From contig NZ_JNCF01000012.1 of the NCBI RefSeq assembly GCF_000770585.1, forward strand, positions 1 through 64,000: a stretch of DNA of 64,000 nt, read 5' to 3'. The notes under the pieces are model-generated. The model saw only the letters and a list, made by a program, of their open reading frames with translations, was not told where the DNA came from and made no database searches. Below are positions 1-8,312 of this stretch, one piece after another. Every line of letters begins with the position of its first letter. Position 1 is the stretch's first letter. The translations under genes were made by a program, and so were the position numbers. Source of the DNA: Legionella norrlandica (GTDB lineage: Bacteria > Pseudomonadota > Gammaproteobacteria > Legionellales > Legionellaceae).

Positions 1-1100
1 GGTCCTACAAATTGTTTGTTAATAATTTTTTGCGATAGCAATGTGGTTATCTTAATTGCACCGTAGATATTTGGATGTACTGGATCCTGAAAATAAATAG
101 GGTCCTGACATTCGTTAAACAGATCGATAAATGCAATATTTTTTCTTGAAGCAAAATCTTTAAGAGCATTTATTATAGCCTTGTTAGGCGGCAAACCGAA
201 CTCATTATATATTTTACGTGTTACAGGATGATATACCGGAGCCAAAACTAAAATAACTTTGATCGAATTTTTATTTAAATCATCAATTATACTATCCAGT
301 CCATCTGTACCTAATCTAAAATGAGAAAATACATTTCTGTACTCATATCTTAAAAACTCAAGCATTCTCGGAGTATTTACAGATTGTTCAGTAAGACTTC
401 CAAAATTGGGTGAAAAACCTTGTTTTGAAACCGCTGGATATTTTATCAATAAATTATCAACACGTAATCTTTGTGTATGCAATAGAGATTGGATGCTGCT
501 ATTTATTTGTTGATGGTAATAATGAATTAGGCGAAAAAAATAAGAGTATTTTGCAACTTTACAATACATTTTTGAGGAAATCGTTGGTTTTTCTACTATA
601 AAACAACGAGTATAATAATCCAAAGAACGGCTGTCTAAATATTCTGGATTAATCACATGATTAGCTTCAAAAGCCAAATTACTCAAGTTAAGATTATGAA
701 CAGAAACATTCATAATTACAAAATCTGGCTTAACATTCCTGCGAAGTAGATAGCGCAAATGAGCACGATGATGCACTATTCCAGAACCCTCTACTCCTAT
801 ATTATATACTTCATAGGGTTTAGAAAATTTCTTAGCCAGCAAAGAAGAAAAAAGCTCGGGATAAAAACTTCTGGCAATAATTGAATCGCCAATTGCTACG
901 ATGCCTTGCCTAATAGAATCGCTAACTATCATTTTTTGATCATTCCTGATATTTTCACCAAAAGGTGCCGTGCTTGTTGCAGCTATCCATCTTGAGAAGC
1001 ACTCCAAGAATAAAAAGACCACACCTAAAATCAATAAACCAAACAACCCCTGTTTGAGAAGTTTTGATCTATAGCTCTTTTCGCAATAAGTATCGGACAT
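1..1100 (-). CDS. Membrane-anchored SGNH/GDSL-type protein, C-terminus cut by window edge
   Basis: An open frame runs on the minus strand from an ATG at 1100 to the window start with no stop, giving about 366 residues. A hydrophobic segment at about residues 19-33 after a basic N-terminus looks like a membrane anchor. The SGNH block I motif IGDSI lies at residues 70-74, and a block V-like DPVH (D339, H342) lies near the edge, giving the Ser and Asp/His expected of the family. Proteins of this build commonly act as periplasmic O-acetyl transferases or esterases on surface sugars and often accompany MBOAT proteins, like the pairs at 8.3 and 18.5 kb. No MBOAT partner is visible here; one could lie outside the window. 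The substrate is unknown. The frame and motifs are seen directly; the role is inferred. Confidence 0.75.
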   Translation of the reverse strand, partial: MSDTYCEKSYRSKLLKQGLFGLLILGVVFLFLECFSRWIAATSTAPFGENIRNDQKMIVSDSIRQGIVAIGDSIIARSFYPELFSSLLAKKFSKPYEVYNIGVEGSGIVHHRAHLRYLLRRNVKPDFVIMNVSVHNLNLSNLAFEANHVINPEYLDSRSLDYYTRCFIVEKPTISSKMYCKVAKYSYFFRLIHYYHQQINSSIQSLLHTQRLRVDNLLIKYPAVSKQGFSPNFGSLTEQSVNTPRMLEFLRYEYRNVFSHFRLGTDGLDSIIDDLNKNSIKVILVLAPVYHPVTRKIYNEFGLPPNKAIINALKDFASRKNIAFIDLFNECQDPIYFQDPVHPNIYGAIKITTLLSQKIINKQFVG

Positions 1101-1225
1101 AAATAATAGAAATTAATTTCACAATATTCGAATTTGCGCAGAATAAACATATTCGATAATGATGTATAGTATTAAAAGCTATAAAAAAACTGAAGAAATA
1201 ATTTAGTTTGGTTTCAATTTTACCC

Positions 1226-1304
1226 GCTCCCTTATGGTCTCGGTTTTAATCATAATTCAATTTAATAATCTGATTAATCATCCGAGCCGCAACCGTGAGA
1301 GAGC
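1226..1304. repeat. REP-like palindromic repeat, copy 1
   Basis: The left arm at 1226-1243 (GCTCCCTTATGGTCTCGG) and the right arm at 1282-1304 (CCGAGCCGCAACCGTGAGAG plus AGC) are imperfect inverted repeats around an AT-rich centre. Related arms occur at 11884-11958 and 29004-29026. The copy sits just past the end of tilS and before the leftmost gene, in the 218-bp gap 1101-1318, where I see nothing else. It could be an intergenic REP/MITE-type element or act as a weak transcription barrier; no T-tract follows the hairpin. Confidence 0.65.
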
Positions 1305-1318
1305 AGATATTGATGATA

Positions 1319-2613
1319 TTAAGAATTACTAACTATAGACCAGGCTTCCTGCGGATTAGTAGTAAAAAATAAATCACTTACAGCATAACCTACTACACAA
1401 GCTAATTGATCGTTAATATAAACCAATGGGACTTTATCTCTAATCCAGGGGGGAACTTGCCATTCCTGAAATAATTTTTTTAGATGCCTGGTCTGACCGC
1501 GCCAATAAAACTCTTCACCGCCTTTTCTGAATCGAATGTCTATTTTGGCTTCATCTGGAATCATGGCCCCTTTTTCAGCCTGGATTGCCTTTAAATGAAT
1601 TTTAGCATCCAGGCACCGTAAGGGCGCAGGAAATTGTTGCCATTTTATAACATCCGGCAAATTGATCTTATCTATTCCAAACAAATAAATACACTGTTTA
1701 AAGCGGCGTATTTGTATTTGTCCCCAACTCACCATAGGCATGGCATCAGAGCTTGCAAAAATAACTTCATGGATAATGCGCTGAAAGGTCTTTGACGACG
1801 GCAATTGTACTTGATTTTTTTTCAGCCAAACCTTTAAAACATTAATAATACGATCAAAGCCGAGCTCTTTCAAAAGTTCTATATTTAAATGATCCATCGC
1901 CACTGAAAGCTCGGGACAATCATGGAAAGCCAATGCTTCAAGATTAGCTTTAGCTTGCTGGCAATGAGTGGCTGCTCTGGCGATATTTCCTACCACCCCA
2001 GGCCACTTTTCTACTAATAATGGCATTATGCGATGACGAAGATAATTTCGAGAGTATTTAATATCCTGATTACTTTCATCTTCTATCCATCTTAACTCAT
2101 AACAATCAGCATAATGCTCAAGCTGTATTCTTGAGTGAACTAAAAATGGCCTTGCTAATTGACCTTTGCCTAAAGAGCTCAATTCATGCATAGCGCCCAA
2201 CCCACCTATACCTGCTCCGCGAAAAAGCTGTAAAAGTACTGTTTCTGCCTGATCATCAAGATGATGTGCCAAAATTAAGCAATCATGCTTGGTTAATAAA
2301 GAGGAAAAACAGCCGTACCGTGCGGTACGTGCTGCTTCTTCTATATTGACTGAACGATCAAAATCGATAGATTTGGCAATAAAATCAAGACCTAAACTCA
2401 AACAAACTTGTTCACAATGGTGTTGCCAGTTCTTAGAATTACTACTTATCCCATGATTAATATGCACAGCCGAGAGTTTATCGCGTAATTGAGGGAATGA
2501 GGCCAGTACATGCAACAGTACTGTAGAGTCCAGCCCACCACTAAAACCTACGTATAATTTATTAAACTTTTCCAGGCGTACAACCCAATCTGGCTTAATA
2601 GAGACTTAGTCAC
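1319..2613 (-). CDS. tilS: tRNA(Ile)-lysidine synthase, frameshifted near the N-terminus
   Basis: TilS attaches lysine to C34 of the tRNA-Ile CAU anticodon, using ATP, so that it reads AUA. The PP-loop SGGLDST lies at about residues 25-31, followed by the HLDDQAET region and a C-terminal TilS substrate-binding region; total length is about 431 aa, normal for the family. The frame holding the PP-loop is open from a stop at 2606-2608 but has no good start. A GTG at 2613, overlapping the accA stop by 8 bases, starts a frame that joins it if one G is restored near 2591-2595 (plus-strand CTGGCTTA to CTGGGCTTA). I take GTG-2613 as the start and the missing base as a likely sequencing error. The overlap with accA suggests translational coupling. 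Confidence 0.85.
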
Positions 2614-3559
2614 AAGCCCCCATTGCCATAAATTTTTGGTACCTCAACTCAATCACTTTATCCAACGGCATCTTTTTCAAAACTTGAAGTTCACTGGTTA
2701 ATATTCTTTTTAAACGGCTTGCCATTTCATCAACATCCCGGTGTGCACCGCCTAATGGTTCAGGAACGACCATATCTATTAATCCATTTTCATATATTTT
2801 CTCTGCGGTAATTCCCATCGCACGTGCCGCCTCACTGGCTTTGGAGGCATCTTTCCATAAAATTGAGGCACAACCTTCAGGAGAAATCACAGAATAAATG
2901 CTGAATTGCAGCATAATAATTTTATCACCGACACCAATAGCCAAAGCCCCTCCAGAGCCGGCTTCACCAGTCACCACACAAATAATTGGTGTTTTAAGGC
3001 GAGACATTACAAAAAGATTACGCGCAATAGCTTCCGATTGGTTACGCTCCTCAGCGCCTATACCAGGATAAGCCCCTGCAGTATCGATAAAAGTAAATAT
3101 AGGCAACTTGAATTTTTCAGCCATTCGCATCAAACGTAATGCCTTCCTGTACTCTTCAGGCCTTGCCATACCAAAATTTCTATATACTTTTTCCTTAGTA
3201 CGTTTACCTTTTTGGTGGCCAAGCACTATCACTGGCTCACCATTTAAACGAGCTAGACCACCAATAATCGCGGGGGCTGAGGAATAACTGCGATCCCCGT
3301 GCAGTTCCTGAAAATCTGTAAAAATTCGCTCAATATAATCAGTAGTTTGCGGTCTTAAAGGATGTCTTGCCATCTGAGCAACTTGCCATGGCTCTAACCT
3401 TGAAAAAATATTCTCCGTTAATTCAGAGCACTTTACTTCAAGTCGAGTTATTTCTTCGCTTAAGTTAACTTCATTATCACTGCCAACCATACGCAGTGCT
3501 TCAATTTTTTGATTCAATTCTTCTATTGGTTGCTCAAAATCCAAAAACTGTCGGCTCAT
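2606..3559 (-). CDS. accA: Acetyl-CoA carboxylase, carboxyltransferase alpha subunit
   Basis: AccA with AccD transfers the carboxyl group from carboxybiotin to acetyl-CoA, giving malonyl-CoA, the first committed step of fatty acid synthesis in the cytoplasm. The 317-aa protein has the usual AccA length and start ([11 protein letters not shown]), an N-terminal helical part, then the crotonase-like fold with [15 protein letters not shown] and [11 protein letters not shown] oxyanion-hole segments. It starts at an ATG at 3559 and its stop overlaps the tilS start. birA, which biotinylates the carrier protein of the same enzyme, lies divergently about 1 kb away. It is intact. Confidence 0.97.
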   Translation of the reverse strand: MSRQFLDFEQPIEELNQKIEALRMVGSDNEVNLSEEITRLEVKCSELTENIFSRLEPWQVAQMARHPLRPQTTDYIERIFTDFQELHGDRSYSSAPAIIGGLARLNGEPVIVLGHQKGKRTKEKVYRNFGMARPEEYRKALRLMRMAEKFKLPIFTFIDTAGAYPGIGAEERNQSEAIARNLFVMSRLKTPIICVVTGEAGSGGALAIGVGDKIIMLQFSIYSVISPEGCASILWKDASKASEAARAMGITAEKIYENGLIDMVVPEPLGGAHRDVDEMASRLKRILTSELQVLKKMPLDKVIELRYQKFMAMGACD

Positions 3560-3597
3560 CGATTACTCTTTAGGGTGAATTAGATATCTTCGGTATA

Positions 3598-3731
3598 ACC
3601 TAAGATTACTTCAAAATGTGATATTTTAGGCGACATGATTTTTTTGTCCAGACTTTTAAAAAAGCTGAGTAGTCATATAATCCCTGCAAATTTATACCTC
3701 TGCATAAGTCAAATTTTGAAGTATCTTGGGT
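3598..3731. repeat. Long inverted repeat in the accA/phosphopantetheinyl transferase gap (MITE-like)
   Basis: The left arm 3598-3617 (ACCTAAGATTACTTCAAAAT) and the right arm 3713-3731 read as its reverse complement (ACCCAAGATACTTCAAAAT) match apart from one substitution and one single-base gap. They are separated by about 95 bp. TATA lies next to both outer ends, so a short target duplication is possible. It fills most of the divergent intergenic region and could be a miniature mobile element; the promoters of both genes must lie in or beside it. Confidence 0.55.
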
Positions 3732-3779
3732 ATATGATACTCTTAACCGTTAATTGACGCCAGATTCTAAGCACAACAG

Positions 3780-4516
3780 ATGATAATTACAGGTTTTACA
3801 CCATTAAACACCCAAAACTGCATTTTAAATGAATCACGGATTGATCTATGGCAATTCTCTTTAGATCATGAATTACACTTTGCTCATCAATTATTGAATG
3901 CCGATGAACGTTCGAGGGCTGGCCGCTTCTATTTCACCCGCCACAAAAGACGTTTTACAAACGCCCGAGCCACTATGAGAATTATCCTTGCTCGTTATCT
4001 CAATATCTCCCCTGAGCGGCTGGAGTTCACATATAGTGCTCACGGCAAACCTAATGTTATCAATTCCCAAAAATTGCAATTCAACATAAGCCACAGTGGG
4101 GATATGGCCGTACTAGCGGTAGGAAAAATCTACCTTTGGGTGTAGATATAGAACAATACTCCCCTCGCCCCTATGAAGGGATAGCTAAAAATTTGTTTTC
4201 TGAACAGGAATATCAAGACTTGAAAAAAGCTCCCCAATCACTAAAACCAGCTTTATTTTTTCATGTCTGGGCACAAAAAGAAGCTTTTATCAAAGCCAGC
4301 GGTTTAGGCCTTTCCTATCCCACCAAAGAATTTAACGTGCCAACAAGTTCCCCAACAAAACAGCTAGTGGATGATCCTCTACACAACATGACATGGCAAT
4401 TGCGATCATTTATGCCCAAAGTGTGTTGCAGTGGTGCATTATGTCACCACCCCGCTGTCAGAGAAATTCGTCATGGGATCATACAACTTCAACAAAATGT
4501 TAGTTTAAAGTTTTGA
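3780..4516 (+). CDS. 4'-phosphopantetheinyl transferase superfamily protein, frameshifted
   Basis: This Sfp/AcpT-type enzyme moves the 4'-phosphopantetheine arm of CoA onto a carrier-protein serine. The first part (3780 to about 4125) carries the N-terminal pseudo-repeat ending in FNISHSGDMAVLAVG. The second part carries the magnesium-binding GVDIEQ and WAQKEAFIKASGLGL motifs. The two are joined if one A is added to the A run at 4125-4129, restoring GKNLPLGVDIE; as given, the frame stops at 4143-4145. The restored protein is about 245 aa, normal for Sfp types. It is followed 10 bases later by birA on the same strand, probably an operon of cofactor-attachment enzymes. The carrier-protein substrate is not evident. 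Confidence 0.8.
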
Positions 4517-4526
4517 ACCTAAAAAT

Positions 4527-5519
4527 ATGTTCCAATTGAATGATTCTCAAAAAACTTTAATGCGCCTACTGAGTGATGGAGCATGTCATAGTGGTAGTGA
4601 ATTAGGAAAAACTTTACATATCAGTCGCACGGCTGTTTGGAAGCAAATCAATCAATTAAATGAGTTAGGTATTCCGATTAATCGTATACCGCAGCAAGGC
4701 TACCAATTATCAAATCCGCTAATTCTATTAGATTCTAGTGACCTTACCAACCAGATAAAAGCCAATGGTTTTCAACACCCTTTTCAGCTTCATTTATTTA
4801 CATCGATTGATTCAACTAACCGCTATTTAAAAGATTTACCACCAAGTCCTTACGTAGAAATTTGTTGTGCTGAAATACAAATGCAAGGAAAAGGCCGCTT
4901 TGGAAGACAATGGTATTCTCCATTTGGAGAAAATATTTATTGCTCAACCCGCTGGAGTTTCAACTGTGATCTATCCCGTCTTTCTGGCTTAAGTCTCATT
5001 TCCAGCTTGGCAATAGTGGCTTTTCTAAAAACTCTTAATCATACCAAAGATATCAAAGTCAAATGGCCCAATGATATCATCTGGGAGCACAAAAAATTAT
5101 GCGGCAGCCTGATTGAAATTGTTGCTGAATCCAATGGTAGCTCACAAGTAATTATTGGTATAGGATTAAATGTTAACTCAGACACAGAAAATAATCCTCT
5201 TCCAGATAAACCATGGTGTTCTTTGTATGAAATTTTTCATAAACAATTTAACCGCAACCATTTAATAGCAAACCTGATTACTCATCTAGAAACATATTTA
5301 AATAAGTTTACGAGTACTGATTTTAACTTTTTTATGAATGAATGGAATGCGACAGACTATTTGGCAGGCCAATATATCACTGTCAATCAATCTTCAGGCT
5401 CTATTTCAGGAATAGCTTGTGGTGTGGATCATTCAGGACAATTAATTTTAAAAGATGAAAACGGAGTACAACATTTTCTTTCATCAGGCGATACTTCACT
5501 GCAATCCCAAACTAAATAA
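4527..5519 (+). CDS. birA: Biotin--[acetyl-CoA carboxylase] ligase / biotin operon repressor
   Basis: BirA makes biotinyl-5'-AMP and attaches biotin to the lysine of the biotin carboxyl carrier protein. The 330-aa protein has an N-terminal winged helix-turn-helix (about residues 8-60, with ISRTAVWKQINQL), then the catalytic domain with GKGRFGRQW (adenylate-binding loop) and KWPNDI, and a small C-terminal SH3-like domain. The N-terminal DNA-binding domain makes it the bifunctional class that can also repress biotin genes. It starts 10 bases after the phosphopantetheinyl transferase and is intact. Confidence 0.93.
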   Translation: MFQLNDSQKTLMRLLSDGACHSGSELGKTLHISRTAVWKQINQLNELGIPINRIPQQGYQLSNPLILLDSSDLTNQIKANGFQHPFQLHLFTSIDSTNRYLKDLPPSPYVEICCAEIQMQGKGRFGRQWYSPFGENIYCSTRWSFNCDLSRLSGLSLISSLAIVAFLKTLNHTKDIKVKWPNDIIWEHKKLCGSLIEIVAESNGSSQVIIGIGLNVNSDTENNPLPDKPWCSLYEIFHKQFNRNHLIANLITHLETYLNKFTSTDFNFFMNEWNATDYLAGQYITVNQSSGSISGIACGVDHSGQLILKDENGVQHFLSSGDTSLQSQTK

Positions 5520-5580
5520 ATTACATGGATCGAATGAATAAATAATAGAAGAAATGTTAAGGTTATTTTTAAGGTTCGTC

Positions 5581-5602
5581 CCGAGCCTTTTTAGGTGCTC
5601 GG
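5581..5602. terminator. Stem-loop between convergent birA and csrA, possible terminator
   Basis: CCGAGC (5581-5586) pairs with GCTCGG (5597-5602) around a 10-base loop, and outer bases (GTTC on the left, GAAC on the right) add partial pairing. It lies in the 110-bp gap between the convergent ends of birA and csrA, where a shared terminator would be expected. No clear T-tract follows on either strand, so its action as a Rho-independent terminator is uncertain. Confidence 0.35.
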
Positions 5603-5629
5603 AACTGGATGATCTGCGAGGAAATTGAT

Positions 5630-5824
5630 TTATACAGCTTGTTCTGAATCATCAGATTCTTTTTCTTGTTGTATGCGTAAATAAATTTCTTCACGATGAA
5701 CTGAAACATCTTTTGGGGCATTAATTCCTAAACGAACTTGATTGCCTTTGACGCCTAGTACAGTAATGTTAACATCATCACCTATGATTAATGTTTCACC
5801 AATACGCCGAGTCAAAATTAACAT
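5630..5824 (-). CDS. csrA: Carbon storage regulator CsrA
   Basis: CsrA is a small homodimeric RNA-binding protein that blocks or alters translation at GGA-containing leaders. In L. pneumophila it holds back transmission traits and many Dot/Icm effectors until RsmY/RsmZ titrate it. The start [10 protein letters not shown] at 5824 gives 64 aa, the usual length, and is preceded by a good AGGGAG ribosome site about 8 bases upstream; the frame is open further upstream but that part is not CsrA-like. The RNA-contact residues near the N-terminus (L4, R6, R7) and the C-terminal VHREEI with its conserved arginine are present. It appears monocistronic, with a long upstream region. Confidence 0.97.
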   Translation of the reverse strand: MLILTRRIGETLIIGDDVNITVLGVKGNQVRLGINAPKDVSVHREEIYLRIQQEKESDDSEQAV

Positions 5825-5962
5825 GACTAAAATCTCCCTAACTAAGCAGCTACCTACTTCCTCCATAGAACGCTTCCATGGTGTTCACGGCAACTACAAC
5901 ATGAACAAATTTTAAGCAATTCTCATTGCTTGGATCACATTGTACACCCTGATTATTAACGG

Positions 5963-5971
5963 AGTATTAAG
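5963..5971 (-). promoter_or_regulatory. PmrA-box-like motif upstream of csrA
   Basis: Read on the minus strand the nine bases are CTTAATACT, which differ at one position from cTTAATatT, the PmrA recognition element I recall for Dot/Icm effector genes and csrA in Legionella. It lies about 140 bp upstream of the csrA start, in the csrA direction. The match is direct; the function is inferred from published work on PmrA control of csrA. Confidence 0.5.
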
Positions 5972-6398
5972 TAACAAATAAATTTGTGTTTAATTTTTGC
6001 AAAAATGAGCTGCAGAATAATAAATCCCTTATTACATCACTATACTATGTTTCACTATTATCAAAAACCTAAATACCCAACAACCTATTTCGATATAATA
6101 AGCAATCACATTTCTTATTTTGAATTCATAGCGCTTAAAAAATAGGCATTTAAAATCAAATAGATATAATATTAAATATAAATTACAGCTAAATTAAGAA
6201 AATTTCTAGCTTGCCTCTAAAATATTTAAATCATCCACTGCTCTGGCATGAATCTGTCTAAATAGTAAATTATTTTTTAATACCAATACCTAAACATCTG
6301 TACTATCAACTTTTTAAACTTTCAGTTAGAATCTTTAAAGATATATAAATTATTAAAAAACTCAAACGGTTAGGAATACTAAACTTGTAGGTCTCACC

Positions 6399-6470
6399 AT
6401 TGCAAGCACCAGAGAAGTATTCAGGTTAATCTGGGCACAAAATCTTGGATTGCTCCACTTTGTTCGCAAT
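6399..6470. repeat. Degraded palindromic repeat (ATTGCRARCA arms)
   Basis: ATTGCAAGCA at 6399-6408 and TGTTCGCAAT at 6461-6470 are inverted copies with two mismatches. The right arm with its neighbour GGATTGCTCCACTTTG resembles the ATTGCGAGC/GCTCGCAAT type of dispersed palindrome found in many bacterial genomes. It is probably a decayed intergenic element. Confidence 0.4.
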
Positions 6471-6509
6471 TAATGTACAACATAATTAGTTAAAAATGGA
6501 ATAAATAAC

Positions 6510-7351
6510 ATGAATTTAAATAATGTTATTATAGGATCTTAGCACTTTTATTATCATTACAATATGATATAGCATTAAGCTATCAATTGGGATGTACAGC
6601 ACTTAAAACCAATACAATAACAACTCCTGGTTGTTATTATTTAATGAAAAATATTCGGGGGTCAATTACTATAAATTCTGATTCGGTAGTTCTTGATCTG
6701 AATGAAAAAAAATTAAGAGACCCTGGCTCAGATTCCGGGAGTATCGGTATCCTCCTGAGTGATCATAGTAATATTACGATAAAAAATGGTTATTTTGATG
6801 GCTTTTGGTTCGCTATTTCTGGCTCAGGTGGAAAAAATTTACGAATTCTGAATAATTCATTTAACAATATTAAATATATTGCCATTAATCTTTCTGGTTC
6901 TAACCTCTATGTGCGAGGTAATTACATAATTAATATGGATTTTTATGAGCCAAAAGATAAAATTAATTTTTACCTGGTTGGTTTGAATATTCGCGATACC
7001 TCAGGCTGTAACATATTAAATAATGTCGTTTCCGCTCCATCTATACCTATAGAAGCACTTAAATATCGATTAGAATACATTGGCTTAATTTTATCCGATT
7101 CATCAAAAAATTGTAAAATACAAAATAATATTTTTTCTAACTTCCAATCACCAAAATTTAACTCAATTGCACTATGGATAGCTTCTGGAACAAAAGATAG
7201 TTTTTTACATAATAATTTAATTTTGAATTATCAATATGGGATTGCCGGAAACCCCAAAGACTACATTGAGCAAAATAATCTCTTAGTCAATGTTGGAAAA
7301 CCAAAATGGTATAAAAAATTTATACTCCCCTTGTTCTTAAATAATTATTAA
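6510..7351 (+). CDS. Secreted right-handed beta-helix (NosD/pectate-lyase-like) protein, frameshifted signal peptide
   Basis: The protein is a string of short beta-helix rungs rich in N, I, S and G (for example LRILNNSFNNI, CNILNNVVS, CKIQNNIFSNF), the pattern of parallel beta-helix NosD or pectate-lyase-fold proteins that bind or cut polysaccharides. The large frame has no proper start before a TTG at 6587. An ATG at 6510 begins MNLNNVIIGS and would run into LALLLSLQYDIALS, a convincing signal peptide, if one T is restored near 6535-6540; I take 6510 as the start. The restored protein is about 280 aa, exported. No catalytic residues can be named. It is alone on its strand between csrA and the ETHE1-like gene. 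Confidence 0.6.
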
Positions 7352-7444
7352 GTAATGTTGCTATTCAACATGAACAAACTTCATATCGTTTTTTATTGTG
7401 TCAAGGTTCTAGAGTCAACCATGGCGCCGTTAAAAAGCATGTCT

Positions 7445-8152
7445 CTAAATCAAAGAGCTTACTTCTAGTTCAGTTAATCCATTATTTAAATTAGCAGGTA
7501 CTGCAAAATGCATATTCTTCGGCAAAGACAAATTTAAATTACCCATCATTTCAATGTATTCTTGCTTTGATTTTACCTGCAACCTGGGATTATTTTTTTT
7601 CTCATATTCAATAGTACTACATTGCTTCTGGTTATAATCATGTCCGGGATATACTTTTATAAATCCAGGTAATTTTAACAGTTTGTTAAATAAACTCTCA
7701 TATTGTGCGCTGGCACTGCCATTTTGGAAATCGGTACGACCTGTCGCATTAATCAATAAAGTATCGCCAGTGAATACTCTATCCTCCATTACAAAGCAAT
7801 AAGAGTCAGGAGTATGTCCCGGGGTATGCATCGCTCTTATTTTAATATCCCCAAAATTTAAAATTTCATTATCACAAAATTTGGCATGCACAAATTGAGC
7901 TTTGGTTTCAATGCCCATCATAGAATGGCAATCTGTTAAAGCAGCTAGTTGACCTGAACCAGTAATGTGATCGGCATGCAGATGAGTATCAATAGAAGCA
8001 ACAAGTTTTAATCCTAATTGATTAATTAAATGGATATATTGTTTAACATGGGTCCTGACTGAATCAATAATTACTGCATGCTTGCTATCCATGGAACCTA
8101 TTAAATAAGTATATGTGCAAGAGTCTTGATCAAACATCTGGTGGAATATCAT
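7445..8152 (-). CDS. ETHE1-type metallo-beta-lactamase-fold hydrolase (probable persulfide dioxygenase)
   Basis: The 235-aa protein has the full metal-binding set of the metallo-beta-lactamase fold: THLHADH, a histidine in the GHTP loop, the aspartate of FTGDTLL and a late PGHDY. Its length, the TGRTDFQNG segment and the short C-terminus fit the ETHE1/persulfide dioxygenase branch, which oxidises glutathione persulfide to sulfite using one iron, rather than glyoxalase II. The start at 8152 is chosen because TTTGGAG lies just upstream; an in-frame ATG 13 codons earlier has no such site. It is divergent from the MBOAT gene that opens the surface-sugar block. A generic thiol-ester hydrolase cannot be excluded. 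Confidence 0.8.
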   Translation of the reverse strand: MIFHQMFDQDSCTYTYLIGSMDSKHAVIIDSVRTHVKQYIHLINQLGLKLVASIDTHLHADHITGSGQLAALTDCHSMMGIETKAQFVHAKFCDNEILNFGDIKIRAMHTPGHTPDSYCFVMEDRVFTGDTLLINATGRTDFQNGSASAQYESLFNKLLKLPGFIKVYPGHDYNQKQCSTIEYEKKNNPRLQVKSKQEYIEMMGNLNLSLPKNMHFAVPANLNNGLTELEVSSLI

Positions 8153-8312
8153 GAAATCTCCAAACTCATAAAAATAACGATAAGTTATCAATAAAGCAAA
8201 CGTTATTTATTGCTATTGAGAAGGTCCAAATGAGTATACTTTAATGTAGTAATTTTTGGAAACTTAAATTAAGATTGTTTTTTTAATTAAGCACTCCCTC
8301 AAAACGGACGTC

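Larger units (their letters stand above)
5825..6509. other. Long AT-rich intergenic region upstream of csrA
   Basis: About 685 bp between csrA (minus) and the beta-helix gene (plus) with no convincing gene. It holds the csrA leader (about 5825-5900), a PmrA-box-like motif at 5963-5971 and a degraded inverted repeat at 6399-6470. The rest is AT-rich with no clear reading frame; a small RNA could be hidden here but I see no definite hairpin with a T-tract. Confidence 0.6.

Noticed and set aside
410-601. Plus-strand open frame of 63 codons
   Set aside because: It lies antisense within the long SGNH frame, has no ribosome site and no likeness to a family.
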